50,446 nt of DNA from Deltaproteobacteria bacterium CG03_land_8_20_14_0_80_45_14 (GCA_002780715.1 PEUO01000208.1:1-50446), one strand, 5' to 3'; shown: positions 1 to 9,822, counted from the stretch's first letter. Numbers and translations: made by a program. The notes: generated from the sequence alone by a model not told the origin.

Positions 1-2
1 CT

Positions 3-1187
3 GCGTATCGTCGCCTGATGATGGCTTATTACTTTATGGTAAAGCATCCAAACTGGTTTGGCAAAAAAGTGGCATGGATTACAAGTGGTGGCCCAGTAGA
101 ACCTCTCTACGCAATGGGGGGCCTCCCATTTTATCCAGAAAATTATGGAGCGATGTGTGGAGCATCTCGGATGTCAGTCTCCCTCTGTGAAGCCGCTGAA
201 CACAAAGGATACTCCCATGATCTCTGCTCTTATGCGCTCACGGATATTGGATCTTCCTTAACTGGGAAAGGGCCTCTTGGAAAACTCCCTGAACCGGATT
301 TTCTGGTATGTGGCAACAACATCTGTGGAACAGTCATCAAATGGTATGAGCTTCAAGCCCGTGCCTTTAATGTACCTGTCTTTTTCTTTGACACTCCCTT
401 TATACACAATGAGATAGAAGAACATACCCTGAATTATGTTCAGAATCAGATGAAAGAATATATCATGTTTCTCGAGAAGCAGCTTAAACATCCGTTTTCA
501 GAGAAACGTTTTCAAAAGGTCTGTTCCCGTTCTTTTGAAACGATCACTTTGTGGAAAGAGATTCTTGACATGCCCCGCCATCATCCAGCCCCCTTAGCTG
601 CCTTCGATGCTTTTATCCACATGGCTCCTATTGTCACCTTAAGAGGAACACGCTGGGCAGTCCGTTATTACAGAAAGCTCAAGAGAGAAATGGAAGAAAG
701 AGTGAAAAAGGGTGTGGGAGCTTTCACCCGTGAGGAAATACGGCTCATCTGGGATAACATTCCAATCTGGTACGATATTCGAAACCTTTCTAAAATGCTT
801 TCCTCCCAGGGAGCTGTTCTGGTCGCCGATACCTATACTTCGGCCTGGGCCCTGGATCAGATTGATTTGACTCAACCTTTGAATGGATTGGCCAAGGCCT
901 ATGCCACCATTCATCTCAATCGCGGCTTAGAGTATAAGATACAGAAAATGGCCAATCTGATCGAAAAGTATAAAGCCCATGGATTTATCATGCATTCCAA
1001 TCGGAGCTGCAAACCCTACTCCCTGGGTCAGTTAGATCTCAAACGGGAAATAACCAGGCTAACCGGAAAACCTGGGCTGATGATTGAGGCTGACCATACT
1101 GACTCACGAAGCTACGCCCCCAAACAGGTTGAAAAACAGATTCAAATCTTTTTGGATATTATTAAAACGAAGGATAAAGTTACCTGA
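3..1187 (+). CDS. 2-hydroxyacyl-CoA dehydratase / benzoyl-CoA reductase subunit (HgdB/BcrC-like), 5' end cut by window
   Basis: This looks like one subunit of the 2-hydroxyacyl-CoA dehydratase / benzoyl-CoA reductase family, cytoplasmic iron-sulfur enzymes that use ATP-activated low-potential electrons to dehydrate 2-hydroxyacyl-CoA or reduce aromatic CoA thioesters. Visible are the family-like segment ITSGGPVEPLYAMGG, cysteines at about residues 47, 57, 70, 98 and 103 counted from the ATG at 18, and a late SNRSCKP motif near residue 331. The frame is open to the left edge, and family members normally have several dozen residues before the GGPVEP segment, so the true start probably lies outside the window. 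The substrate cannot be told without the partner subunit and activator ATPase, neither of which is in the window. Confidence 0.8.
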   Translation, partial: AYRRLMMAYYFMVKHPNWFGKKVAWITSGGPVEPLYAMGGLPFYPENYGAMCGASRMSVSLCEAAEHKGYSHDLCSYALTDIGSSLTGKGPLGKLPEPDFLVCGNNICGTVIKWYELQARAFNVPVFFFDTPFIHNEIEEHTLNYVQNQMKEYIMFLEKQLKHPFSEKRFQKVCSRSFETITLWKEILDMPRHHPAPLAAFDAFIHMAPIVTLRGTRWAVRYYRKLKREMEERVKKGVGAFTREEIRLIWDNIPIWYDIRNLSKMLSSQGAVLVADTYTSAWALDQIDLTQPLNGLAKAYATIHLNRGLEYKIQKMANLIEKYKAHGFIMHSNRSCKPYSLGQLDLKREITRLTGKPGLMIEADHTDSRSYAPKQVEKQIQIFLDIIKTKDKVT

Positions 1188-1254
1188 GTTGCTTCAAAGC
1201 ATCCCAGGCAGGCCGAGGGTTGCCTTCGGTCACGTTCGCAAACTCCTGTCAGGA

Positions 1255-1905
1255 TTAGTAAACAAATTCTAATACCTGATCCACAGGCTTTCTACCCTTC
1301 TGAGGCGATTCATCAGGATACCCCACAGCGATCAGGCAGATGAGATCCATATCCGGTGGAACTTTTAAGATGGCTTCAATTTCTTTTTTGGCTTGAATGG
1401 GCGATACCAGCCAGACAGCCCCCAACCCCATGTGATGAAACACAAGAAGCATCGTTGCCACGGCAGCGGCTGCACTCTGAATCGCTGTAGGCGCTGATCT
1501 TCGAAATCCCAGGATCTCCTTCGCTTCACGGTCAAAGGATTCCCGGGCAACCAATACCTTATCCATAGGACTTTGATAGACACCGCTAAAAACTCCGATG
1601 CAAGCCGGGGCATTTCTGAAAAAGGAGGCATTCTTCTGATAACGATTAACATCTTCCTGCCACGACATCGCTTCCGGCCAAGAAGCAATTTTATCTGCAA
1701 CAGACTGGACGGCACTTGCCATTTTCTCAATCATTTCTTTTTTCTTCACAATGATGAAACGCCATCCTTGATAATTACCTCCATTGGGAGCCCATGTCGC
1801 CAACTCCACCGCCTTCCTTAAGAGCTCGTCCGGAACTTCCTGTTTTTTCCACTGCCTGATCGAACGCCTTTCCTTGATTAGCTTTTCTAAATCCTGGATA
1901 TTCAT
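1255..1905 (-). CDS. nitroreductase family protein
   Basis: A FMN-dependent nitroreductase-family oxidoreductase of about 216 residues, a normal family length. The N-terminal RRSIRQW segment is the usual phosphate-binding start of the FMN site, and WAPNGGNYQGWRF matches the conserved (S/A)P(S)xxNxQxWRF motif that follows. The C-terminal half carries the LGAVWLVSP and ICLIAVGYPDE segments typical of the fold. I chose the ATG at 1905 because AAGGAGGG lies seven bases upstream; a longer frame from 1932 has no comparable ribosome site. The substrate is unknown: members reduce nitroaromatics, quinones or enones, or have thiol or dehalogenase roles. It stands alone, convergent with the dehydratase subunit. 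Confidence 0.85.
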   Translation of the reverse strand: MNIQDLEKLIKERRSIRQWKKQEVPDELLRKAVELATWAPNGGNYQGWRFIIVKKKEMIEKMASAVQSVADKIASWPEAMSWQEDVNRYQKNASFFRNAPACIGVFSGVYQSPMDKVLVARESFDREAKEILGFRRSAPTAIQSAAAAVATMLLVFHHMGLGAVWLVSPIQAKKEIEAILKVPPDMDLICLIAVGYPDESPQKGRKPVDQVLEFVY

Positions 1906-1981
1906 TTTTTCTCCCTCCTTAAACAACACCAAGGACTGTTAAACGAAGACAAATTGAAAAAGGATAAATACAAAAATTGTT

Positions 1982-2995
1982 TTAAAACCTTAAAGCATAG
2001 CGGTGGGCGAGGTTGAAATATTTTTGGGCCCTTTTCAGGGCTTCTTTTTTTTCTTCTTCCGGGATATGGAAATCATCTAACCGAAAACTCTCCACCTTCC
2101 CGCGGACATAGGCTCGGTAACATTTGTAGAAATCCAGCACTTCCATTAATTCATGGTCGCCCGACTCCCCGATAAAGGCCCGTATGAGATGTCCGCTGAG
2201 ATCCTGCCTGCCGTGGTAATCGAGATCCATCGCTAAAAAGCCGATGTCCGCTGCAATATCCGTGTAGCGGAATCGCTCATTAAATTCAATGCAATCGAAA
2301 ATAGAGAGCTCCTCCCCCCAGAAGATATGTTCCAGTCGAAGGTCTCCATGGCAGTCTCGAATTCGATCGGTCGCGATCCTCTCCTGAAAAATATTCTCCC
2401 TCGTTCTAAAATATTCGTTTGTCCTATTCTTCACCTCTTCATAAACTTCCCGGGGAATGGTCACATCAATATATTTCTCTGTCTGTTCGAAGTTCTCATC
2501 AGTATCTTGTTTCACGCGCTCTGGTTTAGCAAAGCTTTTGATGAGATCATTGGTCTCTGCGGTGAAATAGAATTTTACCAATTTTTCTGAGACGGCCTCA
2601 ATCATTCTGGAAGTCACTTGTTTTTTTTCAAGCAACTTGTCCATCAGAAATTCTTCGGGAATCTGTTTCATCTTAACGGCATACTCCACTAACTCCCCTC
2701 TTCCATCCAAAAAAATCTTATTGCCTTCTTTTGTAATCCTCACGACACCCAGATAAATATCCGGAGAGAGCCGCCGATTCAACTTAACCTCTTGCTCACA
2801 AAAATATTTCCTTTTTTCAAGAGAGGTGAAATCCAGGAATCCAAAATCTACAGGCTTTTTCAACTTGTAAACATGATTTCCTGTTAAGAAAAGGAGGGAG
2901 ATATGGGTCTCAATAAATTTTATGGTTCGGGGATGGTCGGGATAGATCTCCGGATTGAGAAGCGCTTTTTGTAGGAATGGGATGTTTAGAGTCAT
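1982..2995 (-). CDS. aminoglycoside phosphotransferase-like kinase domain protein (COG2187 type)
   Basis: A protein-kinase-like (APH/choline kinase fold) protein of the COG2187 type. The N-terminal LTGNHVYKLKKPVDFGFLDF segment is diagnostic of the group. The catalytic loop reads CHGDLRLEHIF and the metal-binding region reads FDCIEFNERFRYTDIAADIGFLAMDLDYHG, so the phosphotransfer residues look intact. In many bacteria this domain is fused to an AAA/P-loop kinase domain; here the P-loop partner is the separate upstream gene, and the two frames overlap by four bases (ATGA), implying translational coupling. The substrate is unknown and antibiotic resistance should not be assumed. Confidence 0.75.
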   Translation of the reverse strand: MTLNIPFLQKALLNPEIYPDHPRTIKFIETHISLLFLTGNHVYKLKKPVDFGFLDFTSLEKRKYFCEQEVKLNRRLSPDIYLGVVRITKEGNKIFLDGRGELVEYAVKMKQIPEEFLMDKLLEKKQVTSRMIEAVSEKLVKFYFTAETNDLIKSFAKPERVKQDTDENFEQTEKYIDVTIPREVYEEVKNRTNEYFRTRENIFQERIATDRIRDCHGDLRLEHIFWGEELSIFDCIEFNERFRYTDIAADIGFLAMDLDYHGRQDLSGHLIRAFIGESGDHELMEVLDFYKCYRAYVRGKVESFRLDDFHIPEEEKKEALKRAQKYFNLAHRYALRF

Positions 2996-3597
2996 CTTTT
3001 TTCGATTTTTTTAATTTTCCAATCAGGGGGCGTGTCATATTCCGTATCGATCGTGAGGTAGATGATCGGAAGCGTCTTAAACCGTTTTTTAAAATCTGCC
3101 GTATCAATGGGTTGAAACAAGGTTTTATTATTTAAGTAAGCCTCTTTGGTTAATGCATTCGACTCATAATTTTCTTTTGTCCTTTTCGAAATCCGCTCAA
3201 TGGACCTCTCTTCTGTGCAAACACATTCTGCAATGACAAAACTCCGATTGGCCTTTTCAGCCAACTCAGCAGCCTTTGATCTCAAATCCTGTGTGAAAAA
3301 AGTGGCGTCCAAGATCAACCCATCCTGGGTCGTCTTCAATGTATTCTCCGCCCGTCTGAACATCTCTTCATAAACCCTTTTTCTCCTATTCGGGTCAGAA
3401 GCCACTTTATTGTCAAAGATATCCTCACCCTTTAGAACTTCCAGCCGGATTATATCGGATCGAAGAATCTGAAACCCCTTCAATCTTGCAATCTCCTCCG
3501 TCACCGGACTTTTCCAACTTCCCGGCAGGCCCACCGAGATCAGGACACACTCCTTGGGGATTTCAGACTGGATGACCTCTGAAAAAGCTCTTTCCAT
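2992..3597 (-). CDS. P-loop kinase-like protein (COG0645 type) with altered Walker A
   Basis: A small P-loop NTPase/kinase-like protein (about 201 residues) that normally partners the COG2187 kinase domain encoded immediately downstream with a four-base overlap. The Walker A region reads GLPGSWKSP, where the family has GLPGSGKST, so the last glycine is Trp and the final Thr is Pro; each change is one nucleotide away from the consensus codon. The following RSDIIRLE and LILDATFF segments match the family's lid/Walker B regions. The ATG at 3597 is preferred over 3666 because GGGAG sits seven bases before it. Whether it still binds ATP is doubtful; a sequencing error at both places is less likely than divergence but possible. 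Confidence 0.7.
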   Translation of the reverse strand: MERAFSEVIQSEIPKECVLISVGLPGSWKSPVTEEIARLKGFQILRSDIIRLEVLKGEDIFDNKVASDPNRRKRVYEEMFRRAENTLKTTQDGLILDATFFTQDLRSKAAELAEKANRSFVIAECVCTEERSIERISKRTKENYESNALTKEAYLNNKTLFQPIDTADFKKRFKTLPIIYLTIDTEYDTPPDWKIKKIEKR

Positions 3598-3704
3598 TTT
3601 AAATCTCCCTTTACTCAATCTTAACTTTGCTTGAAGATTGCTTAATGAAATCCTTAAACGCTTCAATCTAAGAGTATTTTTCTTATATTTTGAAAGCCTA
3701 TATG

Positions 3705-3771
3705 GTCATGCTGAACTTGGTTCAGCATCTCGTTTTGTTCATGCGGTGAGATCCTGAAATGAATTCAGGAT
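3705..3771. repeat. dispersed palindromic repeat (GTCATGCTGAAC family)
   Basis: Two adjacent inverted repeats, TGCTGAAC/GTTCAGCA and ATCCTGAA/TTCAGGAT, lie in the spacer between two minus-strand genes. Closely related palindromes recur at about 25890-25960 and 27969-28125, so this is a dispersed intergenic family rather than a gene-specific regulator. Confidence 0.6.
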
Positions 3772-3849
3772 AACAGCCCAATGAATTTCAAATACCCTTA
3801 ATCAGGAATGACTTGAAATTTGGTTGTTGGAATTTCTTGGTGTATTTTA

Positions 3850-4842
3850 TCATATTTCCAATGCCTTTAGAACCACATCGTGTAAAATACCATTAGTCAC
3901 CACTACACCGTGATTCTTTTTCATTTTTATCCCACATGAAAAATCTAATGGATGCCCTAAAACATCTGTCACCTTTCCCCCAGCCTCTTCAGCAATGATC
4001 GATCCTGCAGCATGGTCCCAAATGTTTTCCTTGTACCCTGGCTCTGAAGGGGATGGGACTCGAAGATAAAGGGTGACTTCCCCTCTTGCTAAAATCCCAT
4101 ATTTTGCCTGGCTATCCATTCTGAGGGAAGGCTTTGAAATATTCAATTTTTGTGCAAGCCGTTGATGAGTAAGATGATCTGCATGGTCGGGCTCAACGCT
4201 TTCCGTGATGATCGCTTCGGGGGGGCTCTTCACTTTGGAAACGGAGATGGCCTGTTGGTTCATACTATTACTATCCATCTGCACTGACCCTTTTCCCTTC
4301 AACGCAACAAAAAGGCACCCTTTCTCCTCAAAAGGCTGGTGGATATCCACATAGAGGTTAGGACAGGCTAAGAGACCTAATTTCACCACGCCATTTTCAA
4401 TGAGCGCTAAGGCAATCGCATATTGATCTCCTCTGAGAAACCCTTTTGTTCCATCAATGGGGTCTAAAGCCCAAAAACGATCGTTGATAGAATTGGAACT
4501 GAAATCAATCCAAGAACACACTTCCTCCGAAGAGGAAGCCGGAACGAAAACATTAACAAAGTTTGTGACCTGCTCAAGGATTTTTGAACGATCCGGTCTC
4601 CTTAATTCTTTTGAATCCTCCTCTGCGACAATCGTGTCATTAGGGAATCTTTCTCTGATCAATTTACAAATGATGGCCTGAGACCCATAATCTGCAATCG
4701 TCACAGGGCTCTTATCGCTTTTCAGGATGGACTCCCCGCCCACAAGGTCCACCCTTATTTTTTGGCAGAGTGTTGATGCTTTAATGGTCGCCTGAATGGC
4801 GGTGACCACTTCAGGAGAATTTTCGTCCATGGTTGAAACCAT
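3850..4842 (-). CDS. 3'(2'),5'-bisphosphate nucleotidase / inositol monophosphatase family (HAL2-like)
   Basis: A Mg-dependent, lithium-sensitive-type phosphatase of the inositol monophosphatase superfamily; length (330 residues) and organisation are closest to HAL2-like enzymes that hydrolyse 3'-phosphoadenosine 5'-phosphate, a by-product of sulfate activation and sulfotransfer. The metal-binding motifs are visible: AEEDS, WALDPIDGTKGF and the late WDHAAGSIIAEEAGG. The start is uncertain: ATG at 4842 and an in-frame ATG twelve bases later both lack a good Shine-Dalgarno sequence. A glycolytic fructose-1,6-bisphosphatase role cannot be excluded from sequence reading alone, but the loop after the DPIDGT motif (KGFLRGDQYAIALALI) resembles HAL2. 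Confidence 0.75.
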   Translation of the reverse strand: MVSTMDENSPEVVTAIQATIKASTLCQKIRVDLVGGESILKSDKSPVTIADYGSQAIICKLIRERFPNDTIVAEEDSKELRRPDRSKILEQVTNFVNVFVPASSSEEVCSWIDFSSNSINDRFWALDPIDGTKGFLRGDQYAIALALIENGVVKLGLLACPNLYVDIHQPFEEKGCLFVALKGKGSVQMDSNSMNQQAISVSKVKSPPEAIITESVEPDHADHLTHQRLAQKLNISKPSLRMDSQAKYGILARGEVTLYLRVPSPSEPGYKENIWDHAAGSIIAEEAGGKVTDVLGHPLDFSCGIKMKKNHGVVVTNGILHDVVLKALEI

Positions 4843-4984
4843 TACGAACAGAACGAATAACAGCGAATATCAACTAATAAATTCAATTTCATCCGTTCAA
4901 TTCGTTATCATTAGCATAATTCGTTTCTTATTAAAAATAACAAAAGGAGGGGTATTCTCACCTCTCCTCCTGTGGTTCATCTAA

Positions 4985-5070
4985 TGGTGCCGAAGGGGGG
5001 ATTTGAACCCCCACGGGGATTACCCACCACCCCCTCAAGATGGCGTGTCTACCAATTCCACCACTTCGGC
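4985..5070 (-). tRNA. tRNA-Leu (anticodon GAG), CCA encoded
   Basis: The minus strand folds into a complete class II tRNA. The acceptor stem is GCCGAAG paired with CTTCGGC, followed by A and an encoded CCA. The D-arm contains GTGGAATTGGTAGACAC, the anticodon stem CCATC/GGTGG encloses the loop TTGAGGG with anticodon GAG, and there is a long variable arm followed by the T-arm GGGGGTTCGAATCCCCC. The G-A-G anticodon and long variable arm identify tRNA-Leu reading CUC/CUU. It lies directly downstream of secG, a common arrangement. Confidence 0.95.
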
Positions 5071-5085
5071 AATCGATCCGCTATC

Positions 5086-5159
5086 AAAAAAAGTCAGTTC
5101 AGTGCTGCGGTTATGCAGTATTGCGGTGTTGCAGTTCAAACGGCAGCACAGCAGCACTG
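5086..5159 (-). terminator. putative terminator of the gap-pgk-tpiA-secG operon, built from a dispersed repeat
   Basis: Read on the minus strand just after secG, CAGTGCTGC pairs perfectly with GCAGCACTG (5151-5159 with 5100-5108), and a run of seven T follows at 5092-5086. The interior is made of CTGC-rich units that also occur at 11102-11175, so a repeat element seems to have been used as a terminator. The loop is long (about 42 bases, itself foldable), which lowers confidence. Confidence 0.45.
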
Positions 5160-5177
5160 CCATACGGCAACACTTCC

Positions 5178-5504
5178 CTATTTCTTCTGCTCAGGTGCTG
5201 GCGCCTGAGGTTGAACCGGCATCTCTGAAGGCACTGAAGGAGCCGTCGGAGCCGGCCTTTCTTTCATGACCGTGGAAGCCCTTCTCGTTGAGGAGAAAGT
5301 TAGAAGAAGCGAGGTAATCATAAAGACAATGGCAGCGACGGTGGTCAACTTGGAAAGAAATCCCATCGTCCCAGCGCTCCCGAAAATCGTCTGACTCGCT
5401 CCTCCAAATGCGGCCCCCATCTCCGCCCCTTTTCCTGCTTGAAGAAGAACGATCAAAATGAGCGCAACGCATACTAAAACATGGATAACAACGATAATGC
5501 TCAT
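5178..5504 (-). CDS. secG: protein translocase subunit SecG
   Basis: SecG is the small accessory subunit of the SecYEG channel in the inner membrane. The protein has two hydrophobic helices (about residues 3-20 and 52-69) separated by the hallmark loop LQAGKGAEMGAAFGG and the segment TIFGSAGTMGFLSKLT. The C-terminal tail of about 38 residues is a proline/alanine-rich low-complexity stretch, frequent in SecG. It follows tpiA on the same strand with a 33-base gap and precedes tRNA-Leu, the gap-pgk-tpiA-secG order known from many bacteria. Confidence 0.95.
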   Translation of the reverse strand: MSIIVVIHVLVCVALILIVLLQAGKGAEMGAAFGGASQTIFGSAGTMGFLSKLTTVAAIVFMITSLLLTFSSTRRASTVMKERPAPTAPSVPSEMPVQPQAPAPEQKK

Positions 5505-5537
5505 AAACCCAATCCTTTCTTAATTTTTGAATCTATA

Positions 5538-6311
5538 TCACAATTCTTTAAATCTGACAATCTTTGAAAAGGACTCTGCCTTCAGACTTGCCCCTCCCAT
5601 CAATGCGCCATCGATATTCGGCTGGTTCATCAGTCCTTTGATGTTTTCCGGGGTCACGCTCCCACCATATTGGATCCGGATTTCCTCTGAGACTCCTCGT
5701 GAATAAAGTTTTTCTATTTTTCCCCTGATGAACCGATGCACCTCTTCAGCCTGTTCTGGAGTGGCTGTTTTCCCCGTTCCGATGGCCCAAACGGGTTCGT
5801 AGGCGATCACCATATTTCCCATTTCCCTGTCGTCCAATCCTTTCAATCCGCCCTCCATCTGTCTCTCGATCACTGAAAAGGTCTTCCCCCCTTCCCTTTC
5901 CTTTAACGTCTCACCAATACAGAAGATCACCTTCAAACCCTGGGCCAGCGCTGCCTTGATCCTTCGATTCACTGTCTCATCTGTCTCTCCAAAAAACTGC
6001 CGCCTCTCAGAGTGACCGATGATCACATAGTGACAGCCTACTTCCTTGAGCATGAGCGGAGAGATCTCGCCGGTGAAGGCGCCCTTTTCCTCCCAATAAA
6101 GATTCTGAGCAGCGAGAAAAATAGAAGAACCTTCAATCTCTTTACGGACAGCATAGAGCGCCGTAAAAGGAGGAGCAACAGCCACTTCCACTTCCCCTTC
6201 AACTCCTATGACTCCTGAAATGGCCGCTTTCAATCCCTTGACGAGATCGAGGGCTTCCCCCACCGTTTTATTCATCTTCCAATTTCCCGCAAAAAAGGGT
6301 AATCTCCCCAT
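5538..6311 (-). CDS. tpiA: triosephosphate isomerase
   Basis: Interconverts dihydroxyacetone phosphate and glyceraldehyde 3-phosphate in glycolysis and gluconeogenesis. All catalytic motifs are present: NWKMN near the N-terminus (substrate-binding Asn and Lys), IIGHSERR (electrophilic His), AYEPVWAIGTG (catalytic Glu and the flexible loop), and the phosphate-gripping QYGGSVTPEN and DGALMGGASL segments. Length of 257 residues is normal. Its start codon overlaps the stop of pgk by one base (TAATG), so the two are translationally coupled. Confidence 0.97.
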   Translation of the reverse strand: MGRLPFFAGNWKMNKTVGEALDLVKGLKAAISGVIGVEGEVEVAVAPPFTALYAVRKEIEGSSIFLAAQNLYWEEKGAFTGEISPLMLKEVGCHYVIIGHSERRQFFGETDETVNRRIKAALAQGLKVIFCIGETLKEREGGKTFSVIERQMEGGLKGLDDREMGNMVIAYEPVWAIGTGKTATPEQAEEVHRFIRGKIEKLYSRGVSEEIRIQYGGSVTPENIKGLMNQPNIDGALMGGASLKAESFSKIVRFKEL

Positions 6312-7495
6312 TATTCCCTCCTCAGAGCCTCAATGCCGGGCAACTTTTTCCCCTCGAGAAATTCGAGGGAGGCTCCGCCTCCCGTAGAAATATGACTGAT
6401 CCTATCCGCCACCCCTGCCTGGTTCACCGCTGCAACAGAATCTCCTCCTCCCACAACACTGAAGGCTGAGGAGTTAGCGATCGCCTTAGCAATGGCAAAA
6501 GTCCCCTCACTGAATGGCTCCATTTCAAAGACACCCATGGGCCCATTCCATACAATGGTTCTGGCAGATTTGATTTCCTCTGAAAATGTCTTGACTGTCT
6601 CTGGACCAATATCCAGGCAGACCCAGTCCGGAGGAATCTTATCATTCTTCACAACCTCACTCTTTGCTTGGGCATCCATTCTCTCTGCAGCGATGTGATC
6701 AGAAGGGAGAAGGAACTTAATCTTTCCCTTCGCTTTTTCAAGGAGATTGAGCGAGAATTCAATCTGATCCTCTTCAACAAGTGATTTTCCCACCTGAAAT
6801 CCCTCAGCTTTAAGGAAAGTATAGGCCATCCCTCCCCCGATGAGGAGAGTGGTCACCTTATCCAGAAGATTTTGAATCACACCTATCTTATCAAAAACCT
6901 TTGCGCCGCCAAGAATCGCCACATAAGGTTTTTGCGGGTTCACGAGAGCCTTCTCCAGACTCTCAACTTCTTTCATCATTAAAAAACCCGCCGCCACAAT
7001 CTTTACAAATTGGGTCATTCCTTCTGTAGAGGCATGAGCCCGGTGGGCAGCGCCGAACGCATCATTGACATACACATCACAGAGGGAGGCCAAAGCCTTT
7101 GAAAAAGCCTCTTCATTCTTCTCCTCCTCAGGATGGAACCTGAGGTTTTCCAGGAGAAGGATTTCCCCTTCTTTCATCCCTCCAATCTGTTTCTGAACCT
7201 CTTCTCCAATGCAATCCATAGCGAAGGCCACTTTTTTCCCCAATCGTTGGGATAACCTTTCAGCAACTGGGGCCAGACTAAATTTAGGGTCCTTCCTTCC
7301 CTTGGGTCTTCCCAGATGAGAGGCAAGGATCACCTTTCCACCGGCTTCACTGACAAACCGGATGGTTGGAAGGGAAAGGAGAATTCGAGTATCATCGGTG
7401 ATGTTATTCTTCTCGTCCTGAGGAACATTAAAATCGACTCGAATAAATACCCGTTTACCTCTTAATTCAAGTTGGTCAACTTTCCGAATGGTCAT
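6311..7495 (-). CDS. pgk: phosphoglycerate kinase
   Basis: Transfers the acyl phosphate of 1,3-bisphosphoglycerate to ADP. Recognisable are the N-terminal VFIRVDFNVPQ, the substrate-binding SHLGRPKG, LLENLRFHPEEEKN, the VNDAFGAAHRAHAS signature, ILGGAKVFDKIGV and the nucleotide-binding C-terminal STGGGASLEFLEGK. The preferred ATG at 7495 has AAGGAG seven bases upstream; the longer frame to 7531 would add twelve atypical residues that include this ribosome site. Length of 394 residues is typical. It sits between gap and tpiA. Confidence 0.96.
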   Translation of the reverse strand: MTIRKVDQLELRGKRVFIRVDFNVPQDEKNNITDDTRILLSLPTIRFVSEAGGKVILASHLGRPKGRKDPKFSLAPVAERLSQRLGKKVAFAMDCIGEEVQKQIGGMKEGEILLLENLRFHPEEEKNEEAFSKALASLCDVYVNDAFGAAHRAHASTEGMTQFVKIVAAGFLMMKEVESLEKALVNPQKPYVAILGGAKVFDKIGVIQNLLDKVTTLLIGGGMAYTFLKAEGFQVGKSLVEEDQIEFSLNLLEKAKGKIKFLLPSDHIAAERMDAQAKSEVVKNDKIPPDWVCLDIGPETVKTFSEEIKSARTIVWNGPMGVFEMEPFSEGTFAIAKAIANSSAFSVVGGGDSVAAVNQAGVADRISHISTGGGASLEFLEGKKLPGIEALRRE

Positions 7496-7697
7496 CCTTT
7501 CACTCCTTGCCATGCTGTAATCGTTGTCCACACTTGCCTACAAACTGGCTTGAACGAAAAACCGGTTACGGTTACGAGGCCCGTTTGGTTTAAGGGTAAA
7601 GGGTTACGTTAACTTCTTAAGACGAAGAACGTAACCGGATGACGATACGGGCATCGTTACCTTGACCGTTTGACGAGGCGCTTATTTTCTAAGCAAG

Positions 7698-8717
<1,020 letters not shown>

Positions 8718-8734
8718 TCAAAAATTAGAATTAT

Positions 8735-8764
8735 TATATAACTTTTTTTCACCTGTGGCGTCAA
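8735..8764 (-). promoter_or_regulatory. sigma70-type promoter for gap operon
   Basis: On the minus strand TTGACG (8764-8759) is followed after 18 bases by TATATA (8740-8735, overlapping TATAAT two bases further). It lies about 35 bases upstream of the gap start and is the only good match in the spacer for that strand. Confidence 0.55.
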
Positions 8765-8787
8765 TATTTTTCAGGAAATTTAGGGGC

Positions 8788-8816
8788 TTCACAAAGAGGG
8801 GATGACCTGGTATATT
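8788..8816 (+). promoter_or_regulatory. possible promoter for the 8839 gene
   Basis: TTCACA, a 17-base spacer and TATATT lie just upstream of the plus-strand gene, divergent from the gap promoter. Match to consensus is moderate, so this is a suggestion only. Confidence 0.35.
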
Positions 8817-8838
8817 GGACACAACCAGTGGAGGTGAA

Positions 8839-9822
8839 ATGGAAAAGAAATCCCAAGTGACACGCGATAGATATATATTAGAAATCGTACGGGGACTTCT
8901 CCTCTCGGAGGTCGCTTTCCAGGAGATCTTTAAAAAATACAAAGAGGGTCGCCTTCACTTCTCAGATATTGGCATTTGGATCGATGACAAAGGTCATAGC
9001 CTCCTTTACAACTTAAAGGAACAGTGCCACTCCCTCTTTCGATATAAAGGGAAAAAGCTAACCCACAAAAATGAGTGGCTTCTCGACTTAGTGATCGGAT
9101 CGATCTTCCACGAAGCAATGAAATTGAGAGAGAATATTTATCAAATGGAAGTCTATCAGCCCAAGTATCTCCAATACAAATCGAAGGTCGGGAGATCCGA
9201 CTATGAAAAGGACTACCTCCAACAATTTGAACGGATTATCCTGAAAACCAAACTGGGAGTGACTGAAGGAATGGAGGAGACTCGATCTCTCTTTCAAGAT
9301 GCCATGGTGCAATTAATCGATCTTTTTAAAGAGGGCGCTAAAAATACATTTTTAGTCCGTTTCCTCTTGGAAAATTTAACTCTCCTCCAAAAGGTTTATG
9401 GTTCCAAAAAGGCCAAAGAGATTTTCGATTTGATGTTCAAAAAAGGATTTTTAGACGCCTACCAGGTGGTCGGCCAAAGCTATCTGCAGAGTGAACATTA
9501 CGACCTCTCCTCAAACTATTTTTTAAAAGCTCTAAAAATGGATCCCTATAACCACGACCTCCAGTTCCTTCTGAATTTCAGCCTCGGGATGAATGAGTAT
9601 TTTAGAAATGCTTATTCAAAGTCATTGTCCTATTTTGCCAAGTTGACCCCCCTCAAATTAAATAGAAAATTGAAAAAGGAGTATTTGAGGAAAGTGGAAG
9701 AGGTTTGCAATAAGATCTTTTCCGAGTTGAAAGAAGAAAAAGGTCTTAAGGGCGCCAGAAAAGCAGGCTCTCTTGTCGATCGAATAAGAAAATGTTACGA
9801 TGAATTGAAAAGGAGTTCGTGA
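8839..9822 (+). CDS. uncharacterised helical protein with a TPR-like segment
   Basis: I do not recognise a named family. The 327-residue product is mostly charged and helical, has no signal peptide or membrane segment, and contains at least one clear TPR-like pair around residues 200-240 (AYQVVGQSYLQSEHYDLSSNYFLKAL is split here as AYQVVGQSYLQSEH and YDLSSNYFLKALKMDPYN). A scaffolding or protein-interaction role is therefore plausible. The ATG at 8839 is preferred because GGAGGTGAA immediately precedes it. The gene is followed after one base by the FmdB-type zinc ribbon gene, so the two are probably co-transcribed. Confidence 0.6.
   Translation: MEKKSQVTRDRYILEIVRGLLLSEVAFQEIFKKYKEGRLHFSDIGIWIDDKGHSLLYNLKEQCHSLFRYKGKKLTHKNEWLLDLVIGSIFHEAMKLRENIYQMEVYQPKYLQYKSKVGRSDYEKDYLQQFERIILKTKLGVTEGMEETRSLFQDAMVQLIDLFKEGAKNTFLVRFLLENLTLLQKVYGSKKAKEIFDLMFKKGFLDAYQVVGQSYLQSEHYDLSSNYFLKALKMDPYNHDLQFLLNFSLGMNEYFRNAYSKSLSYFAKLTPLKLNRKLKKEYLRKVEEVCNKIFSELKEEKGLKGARKAGSLVDRIRKCYDELKRSS

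Noticed and set aside
1982-3597. Antibiotic resistance operon
   Set aside because: The APH-like domain belongs to the uncharacterised COG2187 group, which is widespread in environmental bacteria and not linked to resistance.
4972-5208. Open frame starting with a GGFEPPRG-like peptide
   Set aside because: It is the antisense translation of tRNA-Leu, a well-known annotation artefact.
7532-7697. Possible regulatory RNA between gap and pgk
   Set aside because: There are several GGTTACG/CGTAACC inverted words but no recognisable riboswitch or consistent hairpin; it looks like another dispersed repeat.
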